From: Candidatus Caenarcanales bacterium
Lineage (GTDB): Bacteria; Cyanobacteriota; Vampirovibrionia; LMEP-6097
NCBI GenBank assembly: GCA_013216135.1
Contig: JABSOS010000020.1
Coordinates: 1-55,709, forward strand
Direction: 5' to 3'
DNA: 55,709 bases
Positions within the stretch are counted from its first letter, which is position 1, and every line of letters begins with the position of its first letter. Below the pieces are notes generated by a model. It was given only the letters and a program-made list of their open reading frames with translations, searched no databases and had not been told where the DNA came from. The position numbers and the translations under genes were made by a program. Below are positions 1-7,480 of this stretch, piece by piece.

Positions 1-2
1 AC

Positions 3-56
3 AATCAGGAGCTAGAAAAGGAGTTGTACGAGTTAGTAATTTCTAAAGAATCATAA
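3..56 (+). CDS. C-terminal tail of an unidentified protein (5' truncated by window edge)
   Basis: An open frame enters from the left edge and ends at TAA 54-56. The visible residues are charged and helix-like, ending in VISKES. No function can be assigned from 17 codons. The same tail is present at the right end on the minus strand (55656-55707), so the parent gene or its 3' end exists in at least two copies, or the two ends belong to one collapsed repeat. Confidence 0.5.
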   Translation, partial: NQELEKELYELVISKES

Positions 57-77
57 AGTTTAATGGTCTAGAGCCTT
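3..77. repeat. 75-bp inverted repeat, left copy
   Basis: Positions 3-77 are identical to the reverse complement of 55635-55709, base for base. The match ends abruptly at 77/78. It covers the last 17 codons of an incomplete gene plus about 20 bases of spacer. Because it sits at both extreme ends of the window, the likely reading is that the assembly stopped at a repeat, so joins across it are uncertain. Confidence 0.93.
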
Positions 78-755
78 GATAATTCTAATCCTGCTCCTGA
101 TGAATCTCCTGATAATAGTTTAGCTGGAACAACAACAGAGCGATCAACTAGTTATCAAGAGCTAGAACAGTCAATTGCATACAGAAAGGAACAAAGAGAG
201 TTAGCTGGTAATTTAGCTAGCACAGATAGTGAAAATAAGCCTCAAGTAAGCTTAAAGACGAATAATGGTGAAAATACGAGACCATTAGAATCACCTGTCA
301 AAAATCAAAATGCACTAATCAAACTAGGAGTCTTACCTCAATCTATTAACCTTAAGAGTCTAAATCAAACGAATTCTAACCAGAAGCTTTTTATACCAGA
401 TCATCAAAAAGATAGGCTTACAGCTAATATTGCTAAAGAGTCTGTTAATGATCTTGCAAGCAGAGCTTCGGAGGTACTAGAAATTAATGACAAAGAACAA
501 TTTGGAGAAAAATTACAAGAATTCTACAGTAGTCTATTTGATCTGCCTGTTGACAGAAATTTCCAATATTACTCAAGAAATGAAGAAGACAACAAACAAA
601 ATCACAACAACTTTCTTGAAATAAAAAAAGAAATTGTAAATGAGTTTTTTGAATCACTTCCTAAAAAAATGAATGAATTAGGCTTCACTCAAAAGGAAAT
701 AGAAGGTATTAAAGTAGCTAAAGAAGAACTCTTTAATAAGTTAAATGTAAATTAA
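72..755 (+). CDS. Long open frame without a usable start codon; hypothetical protein, 5' end missing or mutated
   Basis: The frame stays open for 227 codons up to TAA 753-755, far longer than chance in such AT-rich DNA, so it is very probably coding. The only ATG near the front is at 63-65, but it is followed by GTC and then a TAG stop at 69-71. The next in-frame ATG is close to the C-terminus. The product is hydrophilic, rich in Asn, Ser, Glu and Lys, with no membrane segment and no recognised domain. The N-terminal part (LDNSNPAPDESPDNS) looks disordered and the C-terminal part helical. Position 77/78 is also the boundary of the terminal repeat, so the true 5' end may simply be absent from this assembly. 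Otherwise it is a nonsense-mutated gene. Confidence 0.55.
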   Translation, partial: SLDNSNPAPDESPDNSLAGTTTERSTSYQELEQSIAYRKEQRELAGNLASTDSENKPQVSLKTNNGENTRPLESPVKNQNALIKLGVLPQSINLKSLNQTNSNQKLFIPDHQKDRLTANIAKESVNDLASRASEVLEINDKEQFGEKLQEFYSSLFDLPVDRNFQYYSRNEEDNKQNHNNFLEIKKEIVNEFFESLPKKMNELGFTQKEIEGIKVAKEELFNKLNVN

Positions 756-780
756 TCCATAAAAAAGTACATAAAGCTAA

Positions 781-824
781 ATACTTTTCAGTATATCTGG
801 ATTAAAAGATATACTGAAAAGTAT
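781..824 (+). promoter_or_regulatory. Perfect 18-bp hairpin overlapping a start codon
   Basis: The left arm at 781-798 (ATACTTTTCAGTATATCT) is the exact reverse complement of the right arm at 807-824, with an 8-base loop. The right arm contains the only purine-rich stretch before the next gene and the first two bases of its ATG (823-825). It could be the terminator of the frame ending at 755, although no T-run follows. It could also be a structure that hides the ribosome-binding region of the downstream gene. Confidence 0.7.
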
Positions 825-1431
825 GGCTTTTCCTCCAACTACATCACAACAACCACCTATTACTCTTGAAAAATTAAATAAAGAGTTTCAAAAATTCAAA
901 ATAAAAGTTCAAAAGCCACTAGAACCATTACTTGAGAATCCAAATTTACTTCAAGATATGAGTAAAATTGTTGCTATTAATGAATTCCGTGGCTTTGACA
1001 TTGAAGAATGGAAAAAGCAAAACAGTGAATCATGGTTCTCAGATGAAGTATACGCTAAAACTCTTCAAGAATTTGAAGGGTCAGCTTTGAAAAAGCTATT
1101 AAACAATGACTTGAAAATTCTATCCTATGAAACTGTTAGCAAAAACTCATCTGATGAATCGATTCATTCCACTGTACTAATCAATGACAGTAACAATGAA
1201 ACTTGGTTATTCAATATTGGGCAGGAAGACTGGGACTTTACAGGTATTGAAGCTTTCAATCTTAGTAAGTTAGTAAAAGAAAAAGAACCAATTAACTCAA
1301 AGAATACATTTGTTGGAATACCACAGGATTATAAAGAAATTGCAAATACAATTTCTAAACTTATTGAACCTAGAACCGGCTTTGCAGCAGAAAAAGAGAC
1401 GAAAAAATTACTTTCTAAATTAGCTAGATAA
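823..1431 (+). CDS. Hypothetical protein, first of two tandem paralogues
   Basis: A 202-residue soluble acidic/polar protein with no recognised domain, signal peptide or membrane segment. It shares a block with the next gene. The pattern S/A-L-K-x-L-L-N near residues 89-95, then WLFNI against WLVEL, then IEAFNLSKL against IKAFNVSAL, and a following K-x-P-x-x-x-KN segment line up without large gaps, so the two are diverged tandem duplicates. The ATG at 823 lies inside an 18-bp hairpin and no clear Shine-Dalgarno sequence is visible, so the start is uncertain. An internal ATG at 958 is an alternative. Function unknown. Confidence 0.7.
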   Translation: MAFPPTTSQQPPITLEKLNKEFQKFKIKVQKPLEPLLENPNLLQDMSKIVAINEFRGFDIEEWKKQNSESWFSDEVYAKTLQEFEGSALKKLLNNDLKILSYETVSKNSSDESIHSTVLINDSNNETWLFNIGQEDWDFTGIEAFNLSKLVKEKEPINSKNTFVGIPQDYKEIANTISKLIEPRTGFAAEKETKKLLSKLAR

Positions 1432-1628
1432 ACACACTTAATTGAAAATACAAATAACTAGAATGATAAAAAACAGAAGCCTGGAATCTTGCTAAAGCGA
1501 TAATAAAAATTACCTTCCTAGAAGAAGGGTATTGACAACAAGACAATCCAGGTACTATTATCTTAACCATACCTGGCGAAATTACTCTTAGTACAGTAAA
1601 TGAAAATATAGGAAAAGTTTTCGGCTTC

Positions 1629-2198
1629 ATGAAGCAAAACTTTGAAAGTATTAATGAAAAGTTAGAGAACAATACCAAAGATATAAAAGAAATAAAACAA
1701 ACCTTGCAAACCATAGCAAGACAAGGAACAGACAAAGCTAAAACAGAAGAATTGCAAAAATTTAATGCAGAAGAGTATCTTCAAGAAAAGTCTGTAGATA
1801 TTAATCAATTCTCTCAGGAATATACAGACTCCTCACTTAAAGAATTACTTAATGGAAAATACACCGTGTTAACTGCTGAAACAAAAAATACATCTACATA
1901 CGATGGGTCCCCTGCATCAATTAATCTATTTATAGAAGATCAAAACAATTCAGATAAATGGTTAGTTGAGCTTCAATCATCATTTGGACAACCTGATCAT
2001 ATAAAAGCGTTTAATGTAAGTGCCTTAAAAGATAAGAACGAAGAACCTACAAATAAAAACATAATTTTCTTAGATGGTACAGCAGCCACAAGTGGAGCCG
2101 CTGAAGATTTATATAGAAACCCTAAAGTATCCTCAATGATTGAAGTCAAAACAATGCTAATATATCTTTCAGAATTACTTCAATCAGGACTAGCATAA
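1629..2198 (+). CDS. Hypothetical protein, second tandem paralogue with uncertain N-terminus
   Basis: 189 residues from the first ATG. Residues about 1-40 form a coiled-coil-like helix (NFESINEKLENNTKDIKEI), followed by the region shared with the gene at 823-1431. The frame is open upstream to 1536 and reads PGEITLSTVNENIGKVFGF, which resembles PPITLEKLNKEF in the neighbour. The real N-terminus may therefore lie upstream with a non-ATG start, or it was lost. An in-frame TGA at 1533-1535 closes the frame, and further sense codons lie above it. The gene ends 5 bp from the stop of the convergent uppP. Function unknown. Confidence 0.65.
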   Translation: MKQNFESINEKLENNTKDIKEIKQTLQTIARQGTDKAKTEELQKFNAEEYLQEKSVDINQFSQEYTDSSLKELLNGKYTVLTAETKNTSTYDGSPASINLFIEDQNNSDKWLVELQSSFGQPDHIKAFNVSALKDKNEEPTNKNIIFLDGTAATSGAAEDLYRNPKVSSMIEVKTMLIYLSELLQSGLA

Positions 2199-2203
2199 TT
2201 AGC

Positions 2204-3016
2204 TTAAACAAAATAAACCACAATCCCTAAAAGGATTCGGTAAATAACAAAAACCGTAAAATTATTCTTATTCAAAAACTTAATAAGAAAATCAATCGCA
2301 ATCCATCCAGCAACAAAGCTAGTGATAAAGCCTACAGCTAGAGCTGGAAGATCATGATTAAAATCATAAATCTCAGGTAGCTTAGTATAGTTCTCTAACA
2401 TATCTTTAGTCGCAAGCAATCCTGCCCCAGCTATAGCTGGGCTTCCTAAAAGAAAAGCGAAACGAATAGCCGCTTCGCGGCTCATGCCTTGTGCTATACC
2501 TGCAATAGCACAGATTCCAGAACGAGATACTCCCGGAAAAAGTGCTAAACACTGCGCTAGTCCTATCTTGATTACACGAAACATTCCCATGAATTCAAGG
2601 TTCTCAGATGTTCTTTCTTTTTTAGGACTTCTTTCAAGCCTCCAGTCAAAGAACCACATTAGAAGAGCAACAAATATCAAAGTAAAACTAATAAATTTAC
2701 TTGAGCGGAGTAACTCTGAGGTCTCAATAAAAGGCTTTGCAGAAAAACCTATGAAAACGACAGGAAGAGTAGCGAGGAAGATATATAAAAGTAATTTTCT
2801 TCTTTCTTTCTTAAAAACCAAGCTTAATAAATCTTCTCTAAAGTAAATTAAAATCGCAAGTAAAGTACCCAGATGCAAGAAGGCATCAACGTTAAGACCA
2901 GGGTCTTCCCAGTGAAGAAACTTCGGGAAAAGAATCAGATGCCCAGAACTACTAATCGGTAGCATCTCCGTTAAACCTTGCACAACACCCAGAATGAAAA
3001 TATGAAATAAATCCAC
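2204..3016 (-). CDS. uppP: Undecaprenyl-diphosphate phosphatase (UppP/BacA)
   Basis: Integral membrane enzyme that removes one phosphate from undecaprenyl diphosphate, recycling the lipid carrier for peptidoglycan and other surface polymers. The 270 residues match the family length. The N-terminal (E/Q)xxxE motif is seen as QGLTE (Q13, E17), followed by LPISSSGHL with H26, and the second active-site motif PGVSRSG is present. About seven or eight hydrophobic segments are visible. The start is GTG at 3016. It follows trmD by 11 bp on the same strand, which suggests one transcript. Confidence 0.95.
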   Translation of the reverse strand: MDLFHIFILGVVQGLTEMLPISSSGHLILFPKFLHWEDPGLNVDAFLHLGTLLAILIYFREDLLSLVFKKERRKLLLYIFLATLPVVFIGFSAKPFIETSELLRSSKFISFTLIFVALLMWFFDWRLERSPKKERTSENLEFMGMFRVIKIGLAQCLALFPGVSRSGICAIAGIAQGMSREAAIRFAFLLGSPAIAGAGLLATKDMLENYTKLPEIYDFNHDLPALAVGFITSFVAGWIAIDFLIKFLNKNNFTVFVIYRILLGIVVYFV

Positions 3017-3027
3017 TATATAGAATC

Positions 3028-3891
3028 TTACATTAAATTGGCTTTATCATTATAAGTAATTCTAAAAGCTTCTTTTAGACGCCATAGAGCTATTCTTTTA
3101 TGATCTCCAGACTTTAAAATCTCTGGAACCTTATATGACCGAAAATCAGCTGGGCGCGTAAAGTGTGGGTGTTCAATGAGTTGGGTCTGCCCGAGTTCAT
3201 TCAAGTCTTTCACTCCATATATTTCTAATTCACTTAAAAGCTTGCTTTTTTCAGCCTTGGTAAATTCATCTAAACTAATTTCTAAAATATCTAAAGCTGA
3301 ATTAAAACTTTCAGCGATAGCACTATGATCATCACCAAGAACATCAGGTAAGACTCTAGTTACCGCATCAATCACAGTAAGTGCCGGCAATTCCCCACCT
3401 GTCAAAACAAAATCTCCCAAAGAAACCTCCTTAGACACTATATTTCTAAGTCTTTCATCGAAGCCTTCATAACGCCCACATAACATTACTATCTGTTTTT
3501 TTGAAGCAAAGTCTTTTATCATAGCCTGATTAAGTCTTTCACCACGAGGGGAAAACATGATGACCTCATAATCACGGTCATTTAAGTGTGGTGACACAAA
3601 GCTTTCAATACCCTTTGGGTAATAATCCTCAAGCTTCAAATTACATAAACTAGTTTTTGATTGCTTAGCAAGATCTAAAAAACAATCCAGAAAAGGTTGA
3701 ATCTGTAAAAGCATTCCAGCACCACCACCATAAGGTGTAGCATCAACTTTCTTATGCTTATCTAGACTATAATCACGTGGATTAAAACTATTCATCTCAA
3801 TTAAAGACTCAGCTAAAGCATTACCAATAATGCTTTCATTCGTGTAAGACTTTATTATTTCTGGAAATAACGTTAAGACATCAAAACGCAT
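3028..3891 (-). CDS. trmD: tRNA (guanine-N1)-methyltransferase TrmD
   Basis: Makes m1G37 in tRNAs reading CNN codons, using S-adenosylmethionine, and prevents +1 frameshifting. The SPOUT-knot signatures are visible: YGGGAGM near the N-terminus, CGRYEGFDERL, and LGDFVLTGGELPA. The C-terminal half has HFTRPADF, VPEIL and GDHKRIALWRLKEA. At 287 residues it is longer than the usual 230-250, with insertions after the GGGAGM motif and before HPHFTRP. I chose the ATG giving MRFDVLTLFPE. Two further in-frame ATGs lie 6 and 12 bases upstream (to 3903). The usual partners rpsP, rimM and rplS are not adjacent; the partner here is uppP. Confidence 0.95.
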   Translation of the reverse strand: MRFDVLTLFPEIIKSYTNESIIGNALAESLIEMNSFNPRDYSLDKHKKVDATPYGGGAGMLLQIQPFLDCFLDLAKQSKTSLCNLKLEDYYPKGIESFVSPHLNDRDYEVIMFSPRGERLNQAMIKDFASKKQIVMLCGRYEGFDERLRNIVSKEVSLGDFVLTGGELPALTVIDAVTRVLPDVLGDDHSAIAESFNSALDILEISLDEFTKAEKSKLLSELEIYGVKDLNELGQTQLIEHPHFTRPADFRSYKVPEILKSGDHKRIALWRLKEAFRITYNDKANLM

Positions 3892-3947
3892 AGCCATAAT
3901 CATAGCTTGACGATAAAATATTTATCAGCAAAAGCTGGTTTAAACTG

Positions 3948-5297
3948 ATGACAAATATCCAAAAAATTCTCGCAAATAAAAACTTACATATTCTCTTTTG
4001 TTTTTTCGCTGCATTTTTAGCTTTTCTGTTACCCGAATCTTGCCCAATTATGGGAAAGAAAGCACTAGCTATCACGATTTTCTCAGCCTCACTTTGGGCT
4101 TTAGAGTTACTGCCACTTCATGTAACCTCACTTCTAGTAATAATTCTAGAAATCTTATTTCTAAGCTCATCAGAAGCTGGAAACTTCTCTAACTACGAAA
4201 TATTTTTAATTCCTTTTGCAAGCCCAGTTATAATCCTTTTTTTAGGTGGTTTTGTGCTAGCAGCAGTTTTTGAAAAATATAAGATCGATAAGGAGATTGC
4301 AGCTAAATTAATTAATATCTTTGGGAAAAAACCTTATCCTATCTTAGTAGGTTTCCTTTTAGTTACAGCGATTTTATCAATGTGGCTTTCTAATACAGCA
4401 ACAGCAGCCTTGATGCTTTCGATCATTACTCCTTTTCTGAACTCGCTAAAGAAAGAAGATCCTTTTAAAACAGCTTTAGTTCTTGCAATAGCATTTGGAG
4501 CAAATATTGGTGGTATAGCTACTCCCATAGGAACCCCTCCGAATGCCATCGCCTTAGGTTTATTAAACAATGAAGGTATCAAAGTTTCTTTTTCACTCTG
4601 GGTTCTTAAGTTATTCCCATTAATGCTTATCTGCCTTTTTATCGCAAGTATAGTCCTTCACAGACTTTTCAAAACTCAAATGACAGAAATAAAAGTTGAA
4701 CTTAAAGGAGAAAGACTCCCTAAAGAAGCATTAGGAGTTATAACCATAGCTTCACTCACGATATTTTTATGGCTCACCTCTGGTGTTCACGGCATACCTG
4801 AAGCTGCGGTTGCTTTACTTGCGATCACAGCATTTAGCTTTTTAGGTTACCTAACAAGTAGAGATCTCAAGATACTTAGCTGGGATATATTAATTCTAAT
4901 CTGGGGTGGTCTTGCTCTAGGACAAGGCTTACAGATAAGTGGCTTTGCTGACTGGCTTCTATCTCAAGGAATCTTCTCTCACCAAGGAATAATTTTAGTA
5001 ATTATTTTTTCTTTAATGTCCATAATACTTTCAAGCATAGTAAGCAACACCGTTGCAGCGAATCTAATCATGCCAATCGCACTAAAAACAGCTGGAGCAG
5101 ATCATTTAACCCTTGCTATGATAATCGCAATTTCTTGTTCATTTGCAATAGTTCTTCCGATTTCAAATCCTCCAAATGCAATCGCATTTTCAAGTGGGCT
5201 CATCAAATCTAGAGATATGTTGAAAGCTGGGATTATTATCTCTTCAATCTCACTAATAGTAACTATTGCTTATCAACAATTACTTTCGATGCTATAG
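3948..5297 (+). CDS. SLC13/DASS-family anion:sodium symporter
   Basis: Predicted inner-membrane transporter of 449 residues with about 11-12 hydrophobic segments. Both family repeats show their substrate/Na+ sites: SNTATAALM followed by GTPPNAIALG in the first half, and SNTVAANL followed by SNPPNAIAFSSG in the second. DASS members carry dicarboxylates, citrate, sulfate or phosphate, and the sequence alone does not decide which. The gene diverges from trmD with about 50 bp between starts and lies 17 bp upstream of pfkA on the same strand. It ends in TAG with a TAA 12 bases further on. Confidence 0.9.
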   Translation: MTNIQKILANKNLHILFCFFAAFLAFLLPESCPIMGKKALAITIFSASLWALELLPLHVTSLLVIILEILFLSSSEAGNFSNYEIFLIPFASPVIILFLGGFVLAAVFEKYKIDKEIAAKLINIFGKKPYPILVGFLLVTAILSMWLSNTATAALMLSIITPFLNSLKKEDPFKTALVLAIAFGANIGGIATPIGTPPNAIALGLLNNEGIKVSFSLWVLKLFPLMLICLFIASIVLHRLFKTQMTEIKVELKGERLPKEALGVITIASLTIFLWLTSGVHGIPEAAVALLAITAFSFLGYLTSRDLKILSWDILILIWGGLALGQGLQISGFADWLLSQGIFSHQGIILVIIFSLMSIILSSIVSNTVAANLIMPIALKTAGADHLTLAMIIAISCSFAIVLPISNPPNAIAFSSGLIKSRDMLKAGIIISSISLIVTIAYQQLLSML

Positions 5298-5314
5298 CTT
5301 GCTAAAATTTAATT

Positions 5315-6271
5315 ATGAAAAAAATCAAAAAAATAGCTGTAATGACAAGTGGTGGTGATGCACCTGGAATGAACCCTTTTATTAGGGCAGTTGTTAGATA
5401 CGGCTTGGATAAAGACTTAGAAGTTTTTGGTATCGAGGAAGGCTACAAAGGTCTTATAAAAAATCAATTTAAATACATGGACTTTGATTCTGTTTGTAAC
5501 ATCATCCAACAAGGTGGAACTATATTAAAAACAGCTCGCTCAAAAGAATTCATGACTCATGAAGGCAGGGTCAAAGCCGCACAAAACCTGCGAGAGATGG
5601 GAATTGAAGCATTAATCTGCTGTGGAGGTAATGGCAGCTATGCTGGACTTTATGAATTTGCAAATAAAGATACAGGAGTCTGGGATGGGCTTGTCATAGG
5701 TGCTCCAGGGACAATAGATAACGATATTATCGGCACAGACTACACGATAGGTTTTGATACTGCGGTTAATACCGCTGTTGAGGCGATTGATAAATTAAGG
5801 GATACGGGAGATGCTCACTCTAGACACTTCATAGTAGAAGTTATGGGTAGACACTCTGGAGATATCGCAAAAGCAGTAGGAGTAGCTTCTGGAGCAAGAT
5901 ACATCGCAACTCCTGAGACCAAAACTGATATCGGAGCCATAGTAGAAACCATAGGTAGACATGGGCACGATATTATCGTGATCGCAGAAGGTGATGAGAT
6001 AGGTGGAGCAGATAAGCTTGCTAAAATACTTCAACCTCACTTAGATGCTGCAGAAAATGGTGATAAAGAAGCTGAATTTAGAGTCTGTATTTTAGGTCAT
6101 GTTCAACGTGGTGGCAGCCCTAGTGCTAGAGATAGAATTCTTGCGCACGATATGGGAGTAGCATCTGTAGATGCTGTGCTTGCTGGTGAAACGCTTAAAG
6201 CTGTCTCTAGTAGATGTGGTGAATTACTTTTAACAGCGACATTGGTTGAAAAGCAAGCCGTAGCTGCGTAA
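5315..6271 (+). CDS. pfkA: ATP-dependent 6-phosphofructokinase
   Basis: Phosphorylates fructose 6-phosphate to the 1,6-bisphosphate, the committing step of glycolysis. The 318 residues equal the bacterial PfkA length. Visible motifs are GGDAPGMN (13-20), the catalytic loop PGTIDND (131-137), FDTAVNTAVEAID, RHFIVEVMGRHSGD and HVQRGGSPSARDR. Gly at the positions that separate ATP from PPi enzymes (GGxGS and PGTIDND) argues for ATP as donor. Oddity: the Mg-binding Asp of the GGDGS motif is Asn106 here (GGNGS). It lies 17 bp after the SLC13 gene and may share its transcript. It converges with the DUF3326 gene with 27 bp between stops. Confidence 0.93.
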   Translation: MKKIKKIAVMTSGGDAPGMNPFIRAVVRYGLDKDLEVFGIEEGYKGLIKNQFKYMDFDSVCNIIQQGGTILKTARSKEFMTHEGRVKAAQNLREMGIEALICCGGNGSYAGLYEFANKDTGVWDGLVIGAPGTIDNDIIGTDYTIGFDTAVNTAVEAIDKLRDTGDAHSRHFIVEVMGRHSGDIAKAVGVASGARYIATPETKTDIGAIVETIGRHGHDIIVIAEGDEIGGADKLAKILQPHLDAAENGDKEAEFRVCILGHVQRGGSPSARDRILAHDMGVASVDAVLAGETLKAVSSRCGELLLTATLVEKQAVAA

Positions 6272-6298
6272 AGCAGAAATTGGGCAAGGGAGGACACC

Positions 6299-7372
6299 CT
6301 AATTATCATAGAAGAGATTAGGGTTGATGTATTCTTGATCTTTCGTGTTAGCAAGCAAATACCCTGCTGCTTCAAGGTAATTATTTACTACTCTATGAGG
6401 GATAGCATAGAAATCAGCTGGGTCATCAAGCACAGTCTGATTATTTAGAACTGTAAGAAGTTGTATTTCATAATTAGAAGCCTCTATCATCGGCACAGCA
6501 TTGCAACAATCGTATGGTACTACTAAATTTGATAGATGACTTACTTTAAGATCCTCTGAACTTGGTTTCAAATTCAACTCAGCTGGGTCTGTGTAGTCTG
6601 AGGTTAAAAGTTTTAAGGCTCCAGTAGATGGAATTATACGAGGTGAATGCTGAAGGCATTTAAACACAGAAGCCAAATAAGTATTACCTAGGTGCTCTGC
6701 TGCCACTCTTGGTGCAACTACACCTTCATGCTGATATGGGGTATCAAAAACTGGAGCGTGGGCTGATGGAATTAAGAATTGGCGTGAAACCATATGCGAA
6801 ATCTTCGCTTCTATAGCGCCTATCGGGTCTAAGCCCTGCCCTTTTTTATATTTATCTAAAAGCTTCGGATCATCTGGATCAGGCAATTTTACGATCACAG
6901 CTAAAGCTGTAGCTCCAGCATCTACTGCATTTTTACAGGCATCCATTAAAATTTCTGGCTCTGGCAAATGATCTAAATTAGCGTTTACTGGCTTTTCTGT
7001 ATAAAAAATTTCATCGATGATATCTAAACCATAAACATTTTTAGCTGCATTTAAACAATTCTCAGTGATCTCCTTATCCTGATTAGAGGCTGATACATCC
7101 ATTACTACTGCAATTTTATGTTTCACATTCAGTCTTAACAGAATCTGATTTGCAAAGAATCTATCCATTAAATAGCCCTCTAAAACCACTACGTTCTTGG
7201 GAATATCAGTAAGCAGAGCAGCATTTATGACATTAGGATGAGTAATTAAAACATCAGAGGCTTTTGCTAAAAGTTTAGCTGCTGGCGTGGCATCACCCGC
7301 GAAACCACCTATCTGTGCGCCGATTCCCGTAGGAACAATCAAAGAATTTACATTTCTATATAATTTAGCCAT
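6299..7372 (-). CDS. DUF3326 family protein
   Basis: A 357-residue soluble protein. The opening VPTGIGAQIGGFAGDATPAAK followed by LITHPNVINAALL and EGYLMDRF is the pattern I recall for DUF3326, a family of unknown function known mainly from cyanobacteria and plants. No signal peptide or membrane helix. The family assignment is from memory of the motif, and no biochemical role is claimed. ATG at 7372, stop TAG. It is divergent from the large orphan gene at 7481 and convergent with pfkA. It is one of the gene-level hints for a cyanobacterial-lineage host. Confidence 0.8.
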   Translation of the reverse strand: MAKLYRNVNSLIVPTGIGAQIGGFAGDATPAAKLLAKASDVLITHPNVINAALLTDIPKNVVVLEGYLMDRFFANQILLRLNVKHKIAVVMDVSASNQDKEITENCLNAAKNVYGLDIIDEIFYTEKPVNANLDHLPEPEILMDACKNAVDAGATALAVIVKLPDPDDPKLLDKYKKGQGLDPIGAIEAKISHMVSRQFLIPSAHAPVFDTPYQHEGVVAPRVAAEHLGNTYLASVFKCLQHSPRIIPSTGALKLLTSDYTDPAELNLKPSSEDLKVSHLSNLVVPYDCCNAVPMIEASNYEIQLLTVLNNQTVLDDPADFYAIPHRVVNNYLEAAGYLLANTKDQEYINPNLFYDN

Positions 7373-7480
7373 ATCATCTAATTCTATACTTTAGTGAAGC
7401 CTAAAGTAAAAAAATCCCCAATTATAACCAAAATTTAACGGTTTCAAGTTAAAAATGGATCTAAGGGAAGAAATGGGGTA

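Noticed and set aside
1424..1735. Minus-strand 103-codon frame in the left accessory region
   Set aside because: It overlaps the better supported plus-strand paralogue and has no start-site support or family resemblance.
7389..7412. Small stem (ACTTTAG/CTAAAGT) followed by seven A, between divergent genes
   Set aside because: The A-run is on the wrong side for a plus-strand terminator and no gene ends there; too weak for a regulatory claim.
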